From contig NC_009922.1 in the NCBI RefSeq assembly GCF_000018325.1, positions 744,001-808,000 of the forward strand: a stretch of 64,000 nucleotides of DNA, read 5' to 3'. Shown piece by piece: positions 52,839 through 61,758 of this stretch. A program made the translations under genes and the position numbers. This DNA comes from Alkaliphilus oremlandii OhILAs. Lineage in GTDB: Bacteria > Bacillota > Clostridia > Peptostreptococcales > Natronincolaceae. Position 1 is the stretch's first letter, and the number at the start of each line of letters is the position of its first letter. The notes below the pieces were generated by a model, which saw only the letters and a list, made by a program, of their open reading frames with translations, was not told where the DNA came from and ran no database searches.

Positions 52839-53354
52839 ATGAAGGTTAAATCACATATACCGAATATATTTACTTTGTTTAATTTATCATTAGGGGTATT
52901 ATCGATTATTAATATATTGGCAGAAAACTATTATGTTGCGGCATTATTTATTTTATTAGCAGCTTTAACCGACCGTTTTGACGGGTCACTGGCACGAAGA
53001 TTCGATGTGGAAAGTGATCTAGGGAAGGAACTGGACTCTTTATGTGACTTAATATCCTTTGGTGTTGCACCTGCAATTTTGGTGTGGGCCAATCATCTAA
53101 TTGGTTATGGCATCATTGGGATGATTATAACAGTTCTATTTCCAGTTGCAGGAGCTTACCGCTTAGCGAGATATAACGTTACTGAATTCGCAGGGGTTTA
53201 TATTGGTATACCGATTACAATTGCTGGTGGCATTGTAGCTTTAGCAAATTTGTACTCAATCAACTATAATGTAAATATTTATTTCTTCATATTCATTATG
53301 GTATTTCTTTCTTATGCCATGGTGAGTCAAAAAATTAGATTGAAGAAAAGATAA
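52839..53354 (+). CDS. pssA: CDP-diacylglycerol-serine O-phosphatidyltransferase
   Basis: 171 residues from ATG 52839 (ATAGGAGGG before it; an ATG at 52821 would start before that site). CDP-alcohol phosphotransferase motif DRFDGSLARRFDVESDLGKELDSLCDLISFG near residue 45, with the D-G-x2-A-R...G...D-x3-D pattern, and several hydrophobic segments. Makes phosphatidylserine from CDP-diacylglycerol and serine. The motif IPNIFTLFNLSLG and the size fit the Gram-positive PssA more than PgsA. Confidence 0.9.
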   Translation: MKVKSHIPNIFTLFNLSLGVLSIINILAENYYVAALFILLAALTDRFDGSLARRFDVESDLGKELDSLCDLISFGVAPAILVWANHLIGYGIIGMIITVLFPVAGAYRLARYNVTEFAGVYIGIPITIAGGIVALANLYSINYNVNIYFFIFIMVFLSYAMVSQKIRLKKR

Positions 53355-53379
53355 AATGATCCTAAAGGGATCATTTTTT
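53353..53379 (+). terminator. Intrinsic terminator after pssA
   Basis: AAAATGATCC, five-base loop, GGATCATTTTTT. Confidence 0.85.
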
Positions 53380-53442
53380 CAATAGGATATAATACTGAAT
53401 ACGTACAACCTACGGGGTTGTAGGAACAAAGTGGAGGGAATC

Positions 53443-54171
53443 ATGGCGAAGACACAGAGAATAGATAAGATATTATCAAATTTGGGATATGGCAGTCGAA
53501 AAGATATTCGGCAAATTTGTAAGAATGGACTTGTAAAAGTCGATGGCAAAGTAGTGAAAGATAGCAGCGCACACGTAGATCCTGAAAATAGTCAAATCAT
53601 CATTGGAAATGAAGTTGTAAATTATAGGGAATTTGTATATCTTATGATGCATAAACCTCAAGGGGTCATATCTGCCACAGAGGATAACCGGGATCAAACC
53701 GTAGTGGATCTTTTAGATGAAGAGTACCTGCCTTTCTCCGTGTTTCCAGTAGGTAGGCTAGATAAAGATACAGAGGGACTACTTTTGTTGACCAATGATG
53801 GAAAGTTAGCCCACAATTTACTTTCGCCTAAAAAGAATGTACCGAAAACCTATTATGCAAAGGTTCTAGGTACCGTCACTAGATCGGATATAGAAAGCTT
53901 TAAGGAAGGCGTATTCATAGAGGAAGATTATAAAACCCTTCCGGCAGAGCTGAACATATTGAAATCTGACGAGATATCAGAAATAGAGCTGACCATATAC
54001 GAAGGTAAATTTCATCAGGTAAAAAGAATGTTTGAAGCTGTGGACAAAACTGTCGTCTATTTAAAAAGACTTTCTATGGGAACTCTAAATTTAGACCCTA
54101 CTTTACCATTGGGAGAATATAGAGAGCTGACGGAAGAAGAACTGGAAAGTCTACAAAATCTAGTACGTTAA
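53443..54171 (+). CDS. RsuA/RluB/RluF-family pseudouridine synthase
   Basis: 242 residues from ATG 53443 (TGGAGGGA at 53432-53439; GTG 53431 would overlap that site). N-terminal S4 RNA-binding domain (RIDKILSNLGYGSRKDIRQI), then catalytic PVGRLDKDTEGLLLLTNDG near residue 107. The short linker and GKFHQVKRMFEAV fit the RsuA group, acting on 16S or 23S rRNA. The exact site is not known. Confidence 0.9.
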   Translation: MAKTQRIDKILSNLGYGSRKDIRQICKNGLVKVDGKVVKDSSAHVDPENSQIIIGNEVVNYREFVYLMMHKPQGVISATEDNRDQTVVDLLDEEYLPFSVFPVGRLDKDTEGLLLLTNDGKLAHNLLSPKKNVPKTYYAKVLGTVTRSDIESFKEGVFIEEDYKTLPAELNILKSDEISEIELTIYEGKFHQVKRMFEAVDKTVVYLKRLSMGTLNLDPTLPLGEYRELTEEELESLQNLVR

Positions 54172-54289
54172 GCGGAGAATGGACTGAATAAAATTCTGCT
54201 GGAAAAGATTTATTTCAGAATGAGTTGACATTGACAACTTATCATGTTAAGATATTAAACATTACAACTTTATAAAAATCCTCATCCTT

Positions 54290-54475
54290 TGGGTGGGGTA
54301 GAGGCGCGATTTATATTAGTACCCATGTGGAGGCTGGAAGCCTATGAAATATGGTGAAAGGATACATCGCCGAAGTTTCAGATACCAAAATCTGTTGCTG
54401 GGTCTACATCGAATAGGTGTAGGACTGTCATCATTGTACTTGCTCGGTACTTTGATGTTGTGCTATCTCCACGTT
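54290..54475 (+). ncRNA. Lysine riboswitch (L box)
   Basis: Lysine riboswitch pattern: AGAGGCGCGATT near 54300, GGCTGGAAGCC, GGTGAAAGGATACATCGCCGAAG, GTTGCTGGG, GGACTGTCATCATTG and the closing TGCTATCTCC near 54461-54470. The order and spacing match the five-helix lysine aptamer. A terminator follows at 54525, so lysine probably ends transcription of the ABC operon. This also implies that the operon imports lysine. Confidence 0.93.
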
Positions 54476-54524
54476 GAGCCAAAAAGGAGGGTAGGATTGT
54501 CTTAGCTTTGCTATGTGTATACAA

Positions 54525-54557
54525 GCATCTGACAATACTGTCAGGTGTTTTTTTGTT
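54525..54557 (+). terminator. Riboswitch-controlled terminator
   Basis: GCATCTGACA, ATAC, TGTCAGGTGT, then TTTTTTTG. It stands between the lysine aptamer and the binding-protein gene. Confidence 0.85.
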
Positions 54558-54624
54558 GTTTAAAAAGTGAAAATGTACTTTTGAAAAACCTAAGAAAAAA
54601 CAGAATAAAAGGAGATGTCATATT

Positions 54625-55467
54625 ATGAGAAGAAAAATAACAACTTTATTAGCAATATCCTTACTATCGATTTTTGTACTAGCTGCTTGTGGACCAACGA
54701 AAACCGCTGGTGGCTCTGGAGGGAAAGAAAAGTTTGTAGTTGGACTGGAAGCGGCATATGCACCATTTAACTGGACACAAATGGATAACGCCAATGGCGC
54801 AGTGCCTATTGAGGGAACAGCAGAATATGCTGGAGGGTATGATGTAGAAATTGCTAAAAGAGTTGCAGAGGGATTGGGAAGAGAATTGGTCATCGTTAAG
54901 ACGGATTGGGATGGTCTTCTTCCAGCTTTAACATCTAATAGTATTGATGCCATTGTGGCAGGGATGTCACCAACACCAGAAAGATTAGAGGCCATCGACT
55001 TTACAGATTTTTATTACAGCTCTGACTTAGTAATGGTTGTAAGAAAAGACGGAAATTATACCAATGCAGAATCCATTCAAGATTTCAAAGGTGCAAAGAT
55101 TACAGGACAGCTGAATACATCCCACTATAGAGTCATCGATCAAATCAATGGCGTAAAACAAGAACCTGCATTTGAAAGCTTTAATGTTATGAGAGTGGCT
55201 TTGGAATCTGGAATTATAGACGGTTACGTATCAGAAAGACCAGAAGGAATCAGTGCTTCCGCTGCCAATGAAAATTTTATAATGATCGATTTTGAAGAAG
55301 GAAAAGGTTTTAAAGCATCGGTGGAGGATTCCGCTGTATCTATAGGAATTCGAAAAAATAGTGATCTTACAGAACAAATTAATACCATACTGGAAAAAAT
55401 TTCAGAGGAAGAACGTCAAGAAATTATGAACAAAGCTGTATTGAGTCAGCCCATCACAGTGGATTAA
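54625..55467 (+). CDS. Amino-acid (probably lysine) ABC transporter substrate-binding lipoprotein
   Basis: 280 residues. Lipobox LAAC (Cys22) after a basic signal; the mature protein starts like a polar amino-acid receptor with KEKFVVGLEAAYAPFNWTQ. SBP_bac_3 features include YDVEIAKRVAEGLG, VKTDWDGLLPALTSNSIDAIVAGMSPT and DFTDFYYSSDLVMVV. The lysine riboswitch in front predicts lysine as ligand. AAAGGAGATG precedes ATG 54625. First gene of a three-gene importer operon. Confidence 0.92.
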   Translation: MRRKITTLLAISLLSIFVLAACGPTKTAGGSGGKEKFVVGLEAAYAPFNWTQMDNANGAVPIEGTAEYAGGYDVEIAKRVAEGLGRELVIVKTDWDGLLPALTSNSIDAIVAGMSPTPERLEAIDFTDFYYSSDLVMVVRKDGNYTNAESIQDFKGAKITGQLNTSHYRVIDQINGVKQEPAFESFNVMRVALESGIIDGYVSERPEGISASAANENFIMIDFEEGKGFKASVEDSAVSIGIRKNSDLTEQINTILEKISEEERQEIMNKAVLSQPITVD

Positions 55468-55531
55468 TTCTACAGAATGAACTTAAGGCCGAATGGTTTG
55501 GTATTCGGTCTAATTTAAAGGAGTGAAAGAT

Positions 55532-56332
55532 ATGTCATTAGAGCTACTGATTAAAATTTTCAACGATTATGGTCCCATGTTTGCTCGTGGTGCATGGGTT
55601 ACACTATATATTTCAATAACGGGTACAATGGTCGGTTCTGTGATCGGTTTATTAACAGGAATTGTACGAACGATTCCAATGCCGGACAGAGGCTTCAAGA
55701 GAGTATTACTTAAGGTGGTCAACAGCTTCATATCCATCTATATAGAGTGTTTCAGAGGAACACCGATGATCGTGCAGGCAATGGTTATTTATTATGGGGT
55801 TGCACAGGCATTTGGAATCCAGATGAATCGGACCTTTGCAGCTTTAATCATCGTATCCATCAATACCGGTGCATATATGTCCGAAATCGTTCGAGGCGGT
55901 ATATTATCCATCGACAAGGGTCAATTTGAAGCAGCTGAGGCCATCGGAATGAATCATATTCAAACCATGATCAATGTCGTATTACCGCAGGTTATCCGAA
56001 ATATTTTACCTGCTACAGGGAACGAGTTTGTAATCAATATTAAAGATACATCTGTTTTGAATGTAATCTCCGTAACAGAGCTATTTTTTCAAACGAAATC
56101 AATTTCAGGGGCCACTTTTAAATTCTTCGAGCCCTATTTAATCACCAGCGTGATCTACTTAACCATGACGATTGTGATTACAAGAATACTTCGTTATATA
56201 GAAAGAAGAATGGATGGCCCAGCAAATTACATTATGGCAGGAAACCAAATGCAGGTGGAGACTGCTTTGGAAAACATAGAGAGTAGTAGAGAGAAGTATA
56301 GAGGAAAGGAGGCTGTATCATGGAAAAGATAA
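55532..56332 (+). CDS. Amino-acid ABC transporter permease (His/Glu/Lys type)
   Basis: 266 residues from ATG 55532 (AAAGGAG at 55517-55523; a GTG at 55523 overlaps it). About five hydrophobic segments with the conserved EAA-type loop GQFEAAEAIGMNHIQTMINVVLPQ and VFRGTPMIVQ-like CFRGTPMIVQAM near residue 72. Fits the HisM/GlnP family. It follows the binding protein gene and overlaps the ATPase gene by 13 bases, completing the lysine importer as predicted from the riboswitch. Confidence 0.93.
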   Translation: MSLELLIKIFNDYGPMFARGAWVTLYISITGTMVGSVIGLLTGIVRTIPMPDRGFKRVLLKVVNSFISIYIECFRGTPMIVQAMVIYYGVAQAFGIQMNRTFAALIIVSINTGAYMSEIVRGGILSIDKGQFEAAEAIGMNHIQTMINVVLPQVIRNILPATGNEFVINIKDTSVLNVISVTELFFQTKSISGATFKFFEPYLITSVIYLTMTIVITRILRYIERRMDGPANYIMAGNQMQVETALENIESSREKYRGKEAVSWKR

Positions 56333-57060
56333 TTGATATACAACATTTAAGCAAAGACTTTGGTAGCCATAGGGTTTTAAGAGATATTGATTTTTCTGTA
56401 AACAAAGGTGAGGTCGTAAGCATTATCGGGTCCTCTGGATCTGGTAAATCTACATTGCTACGCTGTATTAATTTATTGGAAAAACCAACCAGCGGTCAAA
56501 TTATATATAATGGGGAAAATATATTAGATGACAAACACGATATTTACGCATATAGAACGAAGCTGGGCATGGTTTTTCAGCAATTTAACCTATTTAATAA
56601 CCATGATGTACTGAGCAACTGTACCGTTGGGCAAGTAAAGGTATTGGGGCGTAGCGAGGAAGAGGCGAAGGCAGTTGCTATGAAATACTTAAAAGTAGTA
56701 GGGATGGATCAATATATCCATGCAAAAGCAAAGCAGCTATCCGGTGGACAGAAACAGCGTGTGGCCATAGCAAGAGCACTGGCTATGGAGCCGGACGTCA
56801 TGCTATTTGATGAGCCGACTTCTGCACTGGACCCAGAGATGGTGGGAGAGGTACTAAAGATCATGAAGGATTTAGCTGAAAGTGGACTGACTATGCTTGT
56901 GGTTACGCACGAAATGGATTTTGCAAGGGAAGTATCCGACAGAGTTGTTTTTATGGACCAAGGTGTAATTGCAGAAGAAGGAGAGCCGGGTAAGATCTTT
57001 AATAATCCAGAGGAAGAAAGAACGAAAGAATTCTTAAAGAGAATTTTAAATAAGATGTAA
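56320..57060 (+). CDS. Amino-acid ABC transporter ATP-binding protein
   Basis: 246 residues. Walker A GSSGSGKST near residue 37, signature LSGGQKQRVAIARAL near 140, Walker B VMLFDEPTSALDPE near 160, H-loop VTHEMDFAREVSDR. Matches the GlnQ/HisP type. ATG 56320 sits inside the end of the permease gene. Together with the two preceding genes forms the riboswitch-controlled importer. Confidence 0.95.
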   Translation: MEKIIDIQHLSKDFGSHRVLRDIDFSVNKGEVVSIIGSSGSGKSTLLRCINLLEKPTSGQIIYNGENILDDKHDIYAYRTKLGMVFQQFNLFNNHDVLSNCTVGQVKVLGRSEEEAKAVAMKYLKVVGMDQYIHAKAKQLSGGQKQRVAIARALAMEPDVMLFDEPTSALDPEMVGEVLKIMKDLAESGLTMLVVTHEMDFAREVSDRVVFMDQGVIAEEGEPGKIFNNPEEERTKEFLKRILNKM

Positions 57061-57181
57061 TTGAGAATAAGGGGTCCAGACACCTAAAAGTTGCTAAAAC
57101 AAACATTTTTCTGTATAATTTAGGGGAGATAAAGGGAGCTATTTCGTAGGAATACTGAACCTAGAATTAGGAGGAAAAATT

Positions 57182-58534
57182 GTGAAAAAAAATGAAGAGA
57201 TAGAATTGATCATAGATCAGGTTGAATTTCCTAATAAGGGAGTTGCAAAATACGAGGATCAAACCATTCGATTGAAGGGCGGTATCGAGGGGCAGAAGGT
57301 TCGTGCGAGAATTGCTAAAAATAAAAATGGCAATGTGGAAGCTAAAATATTAGAGGTTCTTGAAAAGTCCCCCTTAGAAACAGAAAAGGGATGCCACCAC
57401 TTTGGTGTATGCGGAGGTTGTACCTACCAAACACTTTCCTATGAAAATGAATTGGCACTGAAGGAAAAGCAAATACGCAGTTTGTTTGAAAAAGAAGGAC
57501 TTCATGTGAACTTCTTGGGAATTGAAGCCAGTCCTTCTATTAAAGCGTATCGAAATAAGATGGAATATACCTTTGGGGACGAAGAAAGAGGAGGGCCTTT
57601 ATCTTTAGGTCTTCATATGAAGAATCGATTCTATGAGTCCGTTAATACCTGGGACTGTAATATTGTCGACGAAGATTTTACTTTAATTCGAGAATCCATA
57701 AGGGATTACTTTGAGCAGAAAAAAGTCCCTTTTTATAATAAAAGGCAGCATAAGGGTGTACTGAGACATTTGGTTATTAGAAAGGCAGTATCCAGTTCGG
57801 AAATACTGGTGAACCTAGTAACTACTAGCCAAAGTCCGATTCATCATGAGGCGCTTAAAGATATGATTCTATCGCTGAACTTAAGTGGAAGAATCGCAGG
57901 GATTCTCCATACCATCAACGATGGATTAGGTGATACAGTGAAAGCAGATCAGATGGAACTACTCTATGGAAGAGATTATATCGTAGAAGAACTTTTAGGC
58001 TTAAAGTTTAAAATTTCTCCGTTTTCATTCTTTCAGACAAATAGCTTAGGTGCGGAAAAGTTGTATACCATCGCTAGAGAGTTTGCAGGAGATATTGATG
58101 ATAAAATTGTCTTCGATCTATATTCTGGAACTGGAACCATTGCTCAGATTATGGCACCGGTTGCCAAAAAGGTAATCGGTATAGAGATCGTAGAAGAAGC
58201 CGTTGAAATGGCGAAAGAAAATGCTAAGATGAATGGACTTGATAATGTTGAATTCATTGCAGGGGACGTCTTAGAGGCTGTAAATGATCTAAAAGAGAAA
58301 CCAGATTTAATTGTGATCGACCCTCCAAGAGACGGGATTCATCCAAAAGCCATCCATAAAATTATCGACTTTAACCCAGATACGTTCGTATATGTGTCCT
58401 GTAATCCAGTGACTTTAGTAAGGGATCTGAAGGTGTTTATGGAGAGAGGATATAGGGTAGAAAAAGTGAAATTGATGGATATGTTTGCGAGGACGAATCA
58501 TGTGGAGACTGTTTGTAAGTTAGAAAAGCAATAG
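57182..58534 (+). CDS. 23S rRNA (uracil-5-)-methyltransferase, RumA/RlmCD type
   Basis: 450 residues from GTG 57182 (AGGAGG before it). TRAM domain at residues about 5-60, then the iron-sulphur motif CHHFGVCGGC near 70-79 and a fourth Cys in NTWDCNIVDEDF near 159. SAM motif FDLYSGTGTIAQIMA near 317, the DPPRDGIHPKAI stretch, the catalytic region YVSCNPVTLVRDL with the nucleophile Cys, and a Glu in NHVETVCK. Methylates U at position 1939 and/or 747 of 23S rRNA in RumA/RlmCD; which site is not evident. Confidence 0.93.
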   Translation: MKKNEEIELIIDQVEFPNKGVAKYEDQTIRLKGGIEGQKVRARIAKNKNGNVEAKILEVLEKSPLETEKGCHHFGVCGGCTYQTLSYENELALKEKQIRSLFEKEGLHVNFLGIEASPSIKAYRNKMEYTFGDEERGGPLSLGLHMKNRFYESVNTWDCNIVDEDFTLIRESIRDYFEQKKVPFYNKRQHKGVLRHLVIRKAVSSSEILVNLVTTSQSPIHHEALKDMILSLNLSGRIAGILHTINDGLGDTVKADQMELLYGRDYIVEELLGLKFKISPFSFFQTNSLGAEKLYTIAREFAGDIDDKIVFDLYSGTGTIAQIMAPVAKKVIGIEIVEEAVEMAKENAKMNGLDNVEFIAGDVLEAVNDLKEKPDLIVIDPPRDGIHPKAIHKIIDFNPDTFVYVSCNPVTLVRDLKVFMERGYRVEKVKLMDMFARTNHVETVCKLEKQ

Positions 58535-58638
58535 AATTTAGTAATATCAATAGTTTAAGCCGCTGAGTGTGTAGATGACATTTGGTGGCTTTTTGTATGT
58601 GGAAACATATCTACTTGAAAATAAAAAAATGTAAATGA

Positions 58639-59215
58639 ATGAGACCTTGGCAAGAAAAAAGAAAAATGTAGCAATTATACCTTCAAAAATAATTCATGAT
58701 AGAAATATAAAACTAGAACTAAAGAAGCTAAGAGTAGCAGAGTTAGCACTATCTTAGAAGAACAAGAAAATAGTTATAAAGCACAAGCATCGTATTATAT
58801 AGATAAGATAAAAGATAACCAAACTGGAAAAATGCAAGGATATATGAAGATGGTGGTAAGTCGGCAACTAATACAAAAAAGAGAGATGATTTCAATTCAA
58901 TGATAGATAACTACATGGCAGGGAAAATAGATATGGTCATAACAAAATTTGTTAGCAGGTTTGCAAGGAACACTTGAGTTACTAATTACTATCTTAAGCA
59001 GTCAAGTACAATAGGAGAGTAGAAATCTAAGTGAGAATATAAAATGGGGTATGACAAGAAGGTTTAAAAATGGAATAGTATCAGTAAATCATAAGAAATT
59101 TTTGGGATATACAAAAGATGAAAATATTGAATTAGTCATAGTTCCTAAAGAGGCAGAGATAATAAAAAAATATTTAGGAAAGTAGCTAAAGAGATGAGAT
59201 GAAATAACTATGATG
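58639..59215 (+). pseudogene. Remnant of a large serine recombinase
   Basis: No open frame, but three frames together give a decayed serine recombinase. Its N-terminus (VAIIPSK, KLRVA) is followed by STILEEQENSYKAQASYYIDKI, then, after a frameshift, IYEDGGKSATNTKKRDDFN and KIDMVITKFVSRFARNT, and later NHKKFLGYTKDE and VIVPKEAEIIKK. These are the landmarks of TnpX/SpoIVCA-type recombinases: EEQ-S, the GISGT-like box, the KxxSRFARNT box and the RD-NHKKFLGY domain. Many stops and frameshifts exclude function. It stands between housekeeping genes and a markedly more A+T-rich module, suggesting an old mobile-element insertion. Confidence 0.8.
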
Positions 59216-59441
59216 GGTAGTAGGAAATGTATTTTTCAATTAAGCAATGTAAGACCATTTCTATAAATAAGTTTGATATTGCAAAATATAAAAAATAATC
59301 AGCTTTAAGAATATTATAAGAGACATATATTTGATATAATAATATATAATAAAATGTGAAAAAAGTAATAGCATGATTGAAATTTAAGAATCTTTTAGTT
59401 AAGTTATTATAAGAATTATGACAGAAAGCTAGGTGAATTAT

Positions 59442-60092
59442 TTGTATAAAATTTTACTTATTGAAGATGATAAAAAAATTTCAATGCAGATACGAGAGTT
59501 TTTAGAAAAAATGGATTATAAAGTTGCTATTGCAAATTCTTTTGAAGATGCAATTGCAAAGATAAATGAATCTTTTGACTTAGCCTTGTTGGATATAAAT
59601 CTTCCAGATAAAGAGGGCACTGGACTTTTAAGGATTTTAAAAGATAATAAGATAAGAGTAATAATAACTACAGTCAAAAATGATGAGAATTTTATAGTTA
59701 AGTCCTTAGATAATGGTGCAGATGATTACTTAACTAAACCTTTTAATCTAAGTGTATTAAGAGCTAGAATAGATGCTACTTTAAGAACATTTCCCATAAA
59801 TTCAGGAAATAAAATTAAATACAAAAACTTTATTTTAGATATTGATAATGGAACTATTTATTATAAGGGCAAATCTGTAGATTTAGCTGCATTAGAATTT
59901 GAGGTTTTGTCACTATTTATAAAAAATCCTAATAGGATATTTACTAGAAATCAATTGTTGACAATGTTCTGGGAAGATAGGAATCAATTTGTAAATGATA
60001 ATACCCTTACAGCTACAATAAAAAGAATAAGGGATAAGACTTCGATATCTATAATTACTACAATACGTGGGATTGGATATAGGATTGAATAA
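59442..60092 (+). CDS. Response regulator, OmpR family
   Basis: 216 residues from TTG 59442 (AGGTGA at 59431-59436; a GTG at 59433 adds three). Receiver domain: KILLIEDDKK, phospho-acceptor Asp in LALLDINLPDKEG, Lys in DDYLTKPF. C-terminal winged helix: LAALEFEVLSLFIKNPNRIFTRNQLL and TISIITTIRGIGYRIE. Two bases upstream of the kinase gene. Probably controls the ABC genes downstream (11-bp repeats at 61013-61034). Confidence 0.93.
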   Translation: MYKILLIEDDKKISMQIREFLEKMDYKVAIANSFEDAIAKINESFDLALLDINLPDKEGTGLLRILKDNKIRVIITTVKNDENFIVKSLDNGADDYLTKPFNLSVLRARIDATLRTFPINSGNKIKYKNFILDIDNGTIYYKGKSVDLAALEFEVLSLFIKNPNRIFTRNQLLTMFWEDRNQFVNDNTLTATIKRIRDKTSISIITTIRGIGYRIE

Positions 60093-60094
60093 TA

Positions 60095-60958
60095 ATGATG
60101 TACTTATTGTGGATATTTAGTTTAACTTTTATATATTTAATAATGAAAAGAAAACAAAAAAAACGTATAGATGAAATTTTAGATTTAATAGATAGATTAA
60201 ATCATCAAAATTATTCCATTCCTATGAAACAGGATTATTTTACAATATTAGAGGATCAAATTTATAAACTATTTCTTAGAATAGTTGAAGAAAAAGAACA
60301 GATAAAAAAACTTTCTAGGATACAAATAGAAAATTTAGAGAATATATCTCACCAAATTAAAACTCCAATAACTACCATGTTATTTGATTTAGAAATGTTA
60401 GAAAAGGATGAAAAAAATTCTAGAGAAATTGAAAAATTGATTACTCAATTAAATAGACTAAATTCACTTACAGAGATACTATTAAAAATATCTAATTTAG
60501 ATGCTCAAATAGAAAATATGCAGTACGAAACTATATTAGTAGAGGAAATTTTTGATTATGCTTTAGAAATATTAGAAGAAGATGTAGATAGAAAAGGTAT
60601 AAAGATTATAGAAGAATATAATGGAGAATATATATTTGTTGATTTTTATTGGATGAGCGAAGCTATAATAAATATTTTGAAAAATGCCATAAACTTATCA
60701 GAATGTAATACTATAAAGGTTAGAAGTATAGATAATCCTATATTTACCAATATATCTATAGAGGATAATGGTGGTGGAATAAAAAAAGAATATATAAATA
60801 AAGTATTTCAAAGGTTTTATAAAGCTCCAGATTCAAACGGTTTTGGGATAGGACTTTCAATGGCACGAACTATTATAGAAAATAATAATGGTGAAATAAA
60901 AGTAGAAAATGGAGAAGAAGGCGCTATATTCAATATAAAGATATATAAAGTAAATTAG
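60095..60958 (+). CDS. Sensor histidine kinase, short membrane type
   Basis: 287 residues. A single hydrophobic segment near residues 2-17 (MYLLWIFSLTFIYLIM) and no clear extracytoplasmic sensor, then HisKA with the phospho-acceptor His in NLENISHQIKTPITTM and HATPase_c motifs NILKNAINLSE, DNGGGI and GFGIGLSMARTII. Such small kinases are usually paired with ABC transporters that sense the signal. Partner of the response regulator. Confidence 0.92.
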   Translation: MMYLLWIFSLTFIYLIMKRKQKKRIDEILDLIDRLNHQNYSIPMKQDYFTILEDQIYKLFLRIVEEKEQIKKLSRIQIENLENISHQIKTPITTMLFDLEMLEKDEKNSREIEKLITQLNRLNSLTEILLKISNLDAQIENMQYETILVEEIFDYALEILEEDVDRKGIKIIEEYNGEYIFVDFYWMSEAIINILKNAINLSECNTIKVRSIDNPIFTNISIEDNGGGIKKEYINKVFQRFYKAPDSNGFGIGLSMARTIIENNNGEIKVENGEEGAIFNIKIYKVN

Positions 60959-60962
60959 CTTG

Positions 60963-60994
60963 AAGGATTTTAATTAAAATTAAAATCCTTTTTA
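60963..60994 (+). terminator. Intrinsic terminator after the histidine kinase
   Basis: AAGGATTTTAATT, two-base loop, AATTAAAATCCTT, then TTTATTG. It separates the two-component operon from the transporter. Confidence 0.8.
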
Positions 60995-61012
60995 TTGTTA
61001 TAATAATAGATA

Positions 61013-61034
61013 AAAATCACTTTAAAATCATTTT
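61013..61034 (+). promoter_or_regulatory. Candidate response-regulator box before the ABC genes
   Basis: AAAATCACTTT and AAAATCATTTT, tandem 11-bp direct repeats. OmpR-family regulators often bind such half-turn repeats. They stand just before TATAAT at 61042-61047. Confidence 0.5.
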
Positions 61035-61041
61035 CATTTTA

Positions 61042-61047
61042 TATAAT
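61042..61047 (+). promoter_or_regulatory. Candidate -10 box of the ABC operon
   Basis: TATAAT, 31 bases before ATG 61078, with the direct repeats in the -35 region, as in activator-dependent promoters. Confidence 0.45.
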
Positions 61048-61077
61048 TAGCGTAATAAGAAAATTAGGAGGATTAAA

Positions 61078-61758
61078 ATGGAAATATTAAGGATTGAAGA
61101 TTTAACAAAAATATATGGTGATGGTGAGAATAAAGTAAGTGCATTAGATGGTATTAATCTAAAAGTAAAAAGAGGGGAGTTTATTGCTGTTATTGGACCT
61201 AGTGGATCTGGTAAGTCTACATTACTTCACTTAATAGGTGGAGTAGATACACCAACAAAGGGAAAAATTTATATAGATGGAACAGATATTTCGAAATACT
61301 CTTCAAAAGAATTAGCCTTATTTCGTAGGAGAAAGGTGGGGCTTATTTATCAATTTTATAATCTAATTCCTAATATAACAGTAAAACATAATATTGAGCT
61401 GCCATTAAAGCTAGATAAGCGTTCAGTAGATAAATCATTTATGGGTAATATAATCTCTAAACTTGGAATAGAATCGAAACTAAATAGTTTTCCAAATGAA
61501 CTTTCAGGAGGACAACAGCAGAGAGTTGCCATAGCTAGAAGTCTTATATATAGTCCATCTATAGTACTAGCAGATGAACCTACTGGAAATTTGGATAGAA
61601 AGAACTCTCAGGAGATAATAGATATTTTAAAATATTTTAATTATACTTTAAAACAAACTATAATAGTTATTACCCATGATGAAAATGTAGCATTACAGGC
61701 AGATAGAGTAATAACTATTATAGATGGTAAAGTTGTAGGAGATGAATTAAATGAATAA
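61078..61758 (+). CDS. ABC transporter ATP-binding protein, MacB/LolD-type
   Basis: 226 residues. Walker A GPSGSGKST near residue 41, Q-loop YQFYNLIPN, signature LSGGQQQRVAIARSL near 141, Walker B IVLADEPTGNLDRKN. The Q-x-Y-N-L-I-P and DEPTGNLD motifs are typical of the LolD/MacB/FtsE group working with FtsX-like permeases. ATTAGGAGG precedes ATG 61078; the last eight bases overlap the next gene. Confidence 0.94.
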   Translation: MEILRIEDLTKIYGDGENKVSALDGINLKVKRGEFIAVIGPSGSGKSTLLHLIGGVDTPTKGKIYIDGTDISKYSSKELALFRRRKVGLIYQFYNLIPNITVKHNIELPLKLDKRSVDKSFMGNIISKLGIESKLNSFPNELSGGQQQRVAIARSLIYSPSIVLADEPTGNLDRKNSQEIIDILKYFNYTLKQTIIVITHDENVALQADRVITIIDGKVVGDELNE

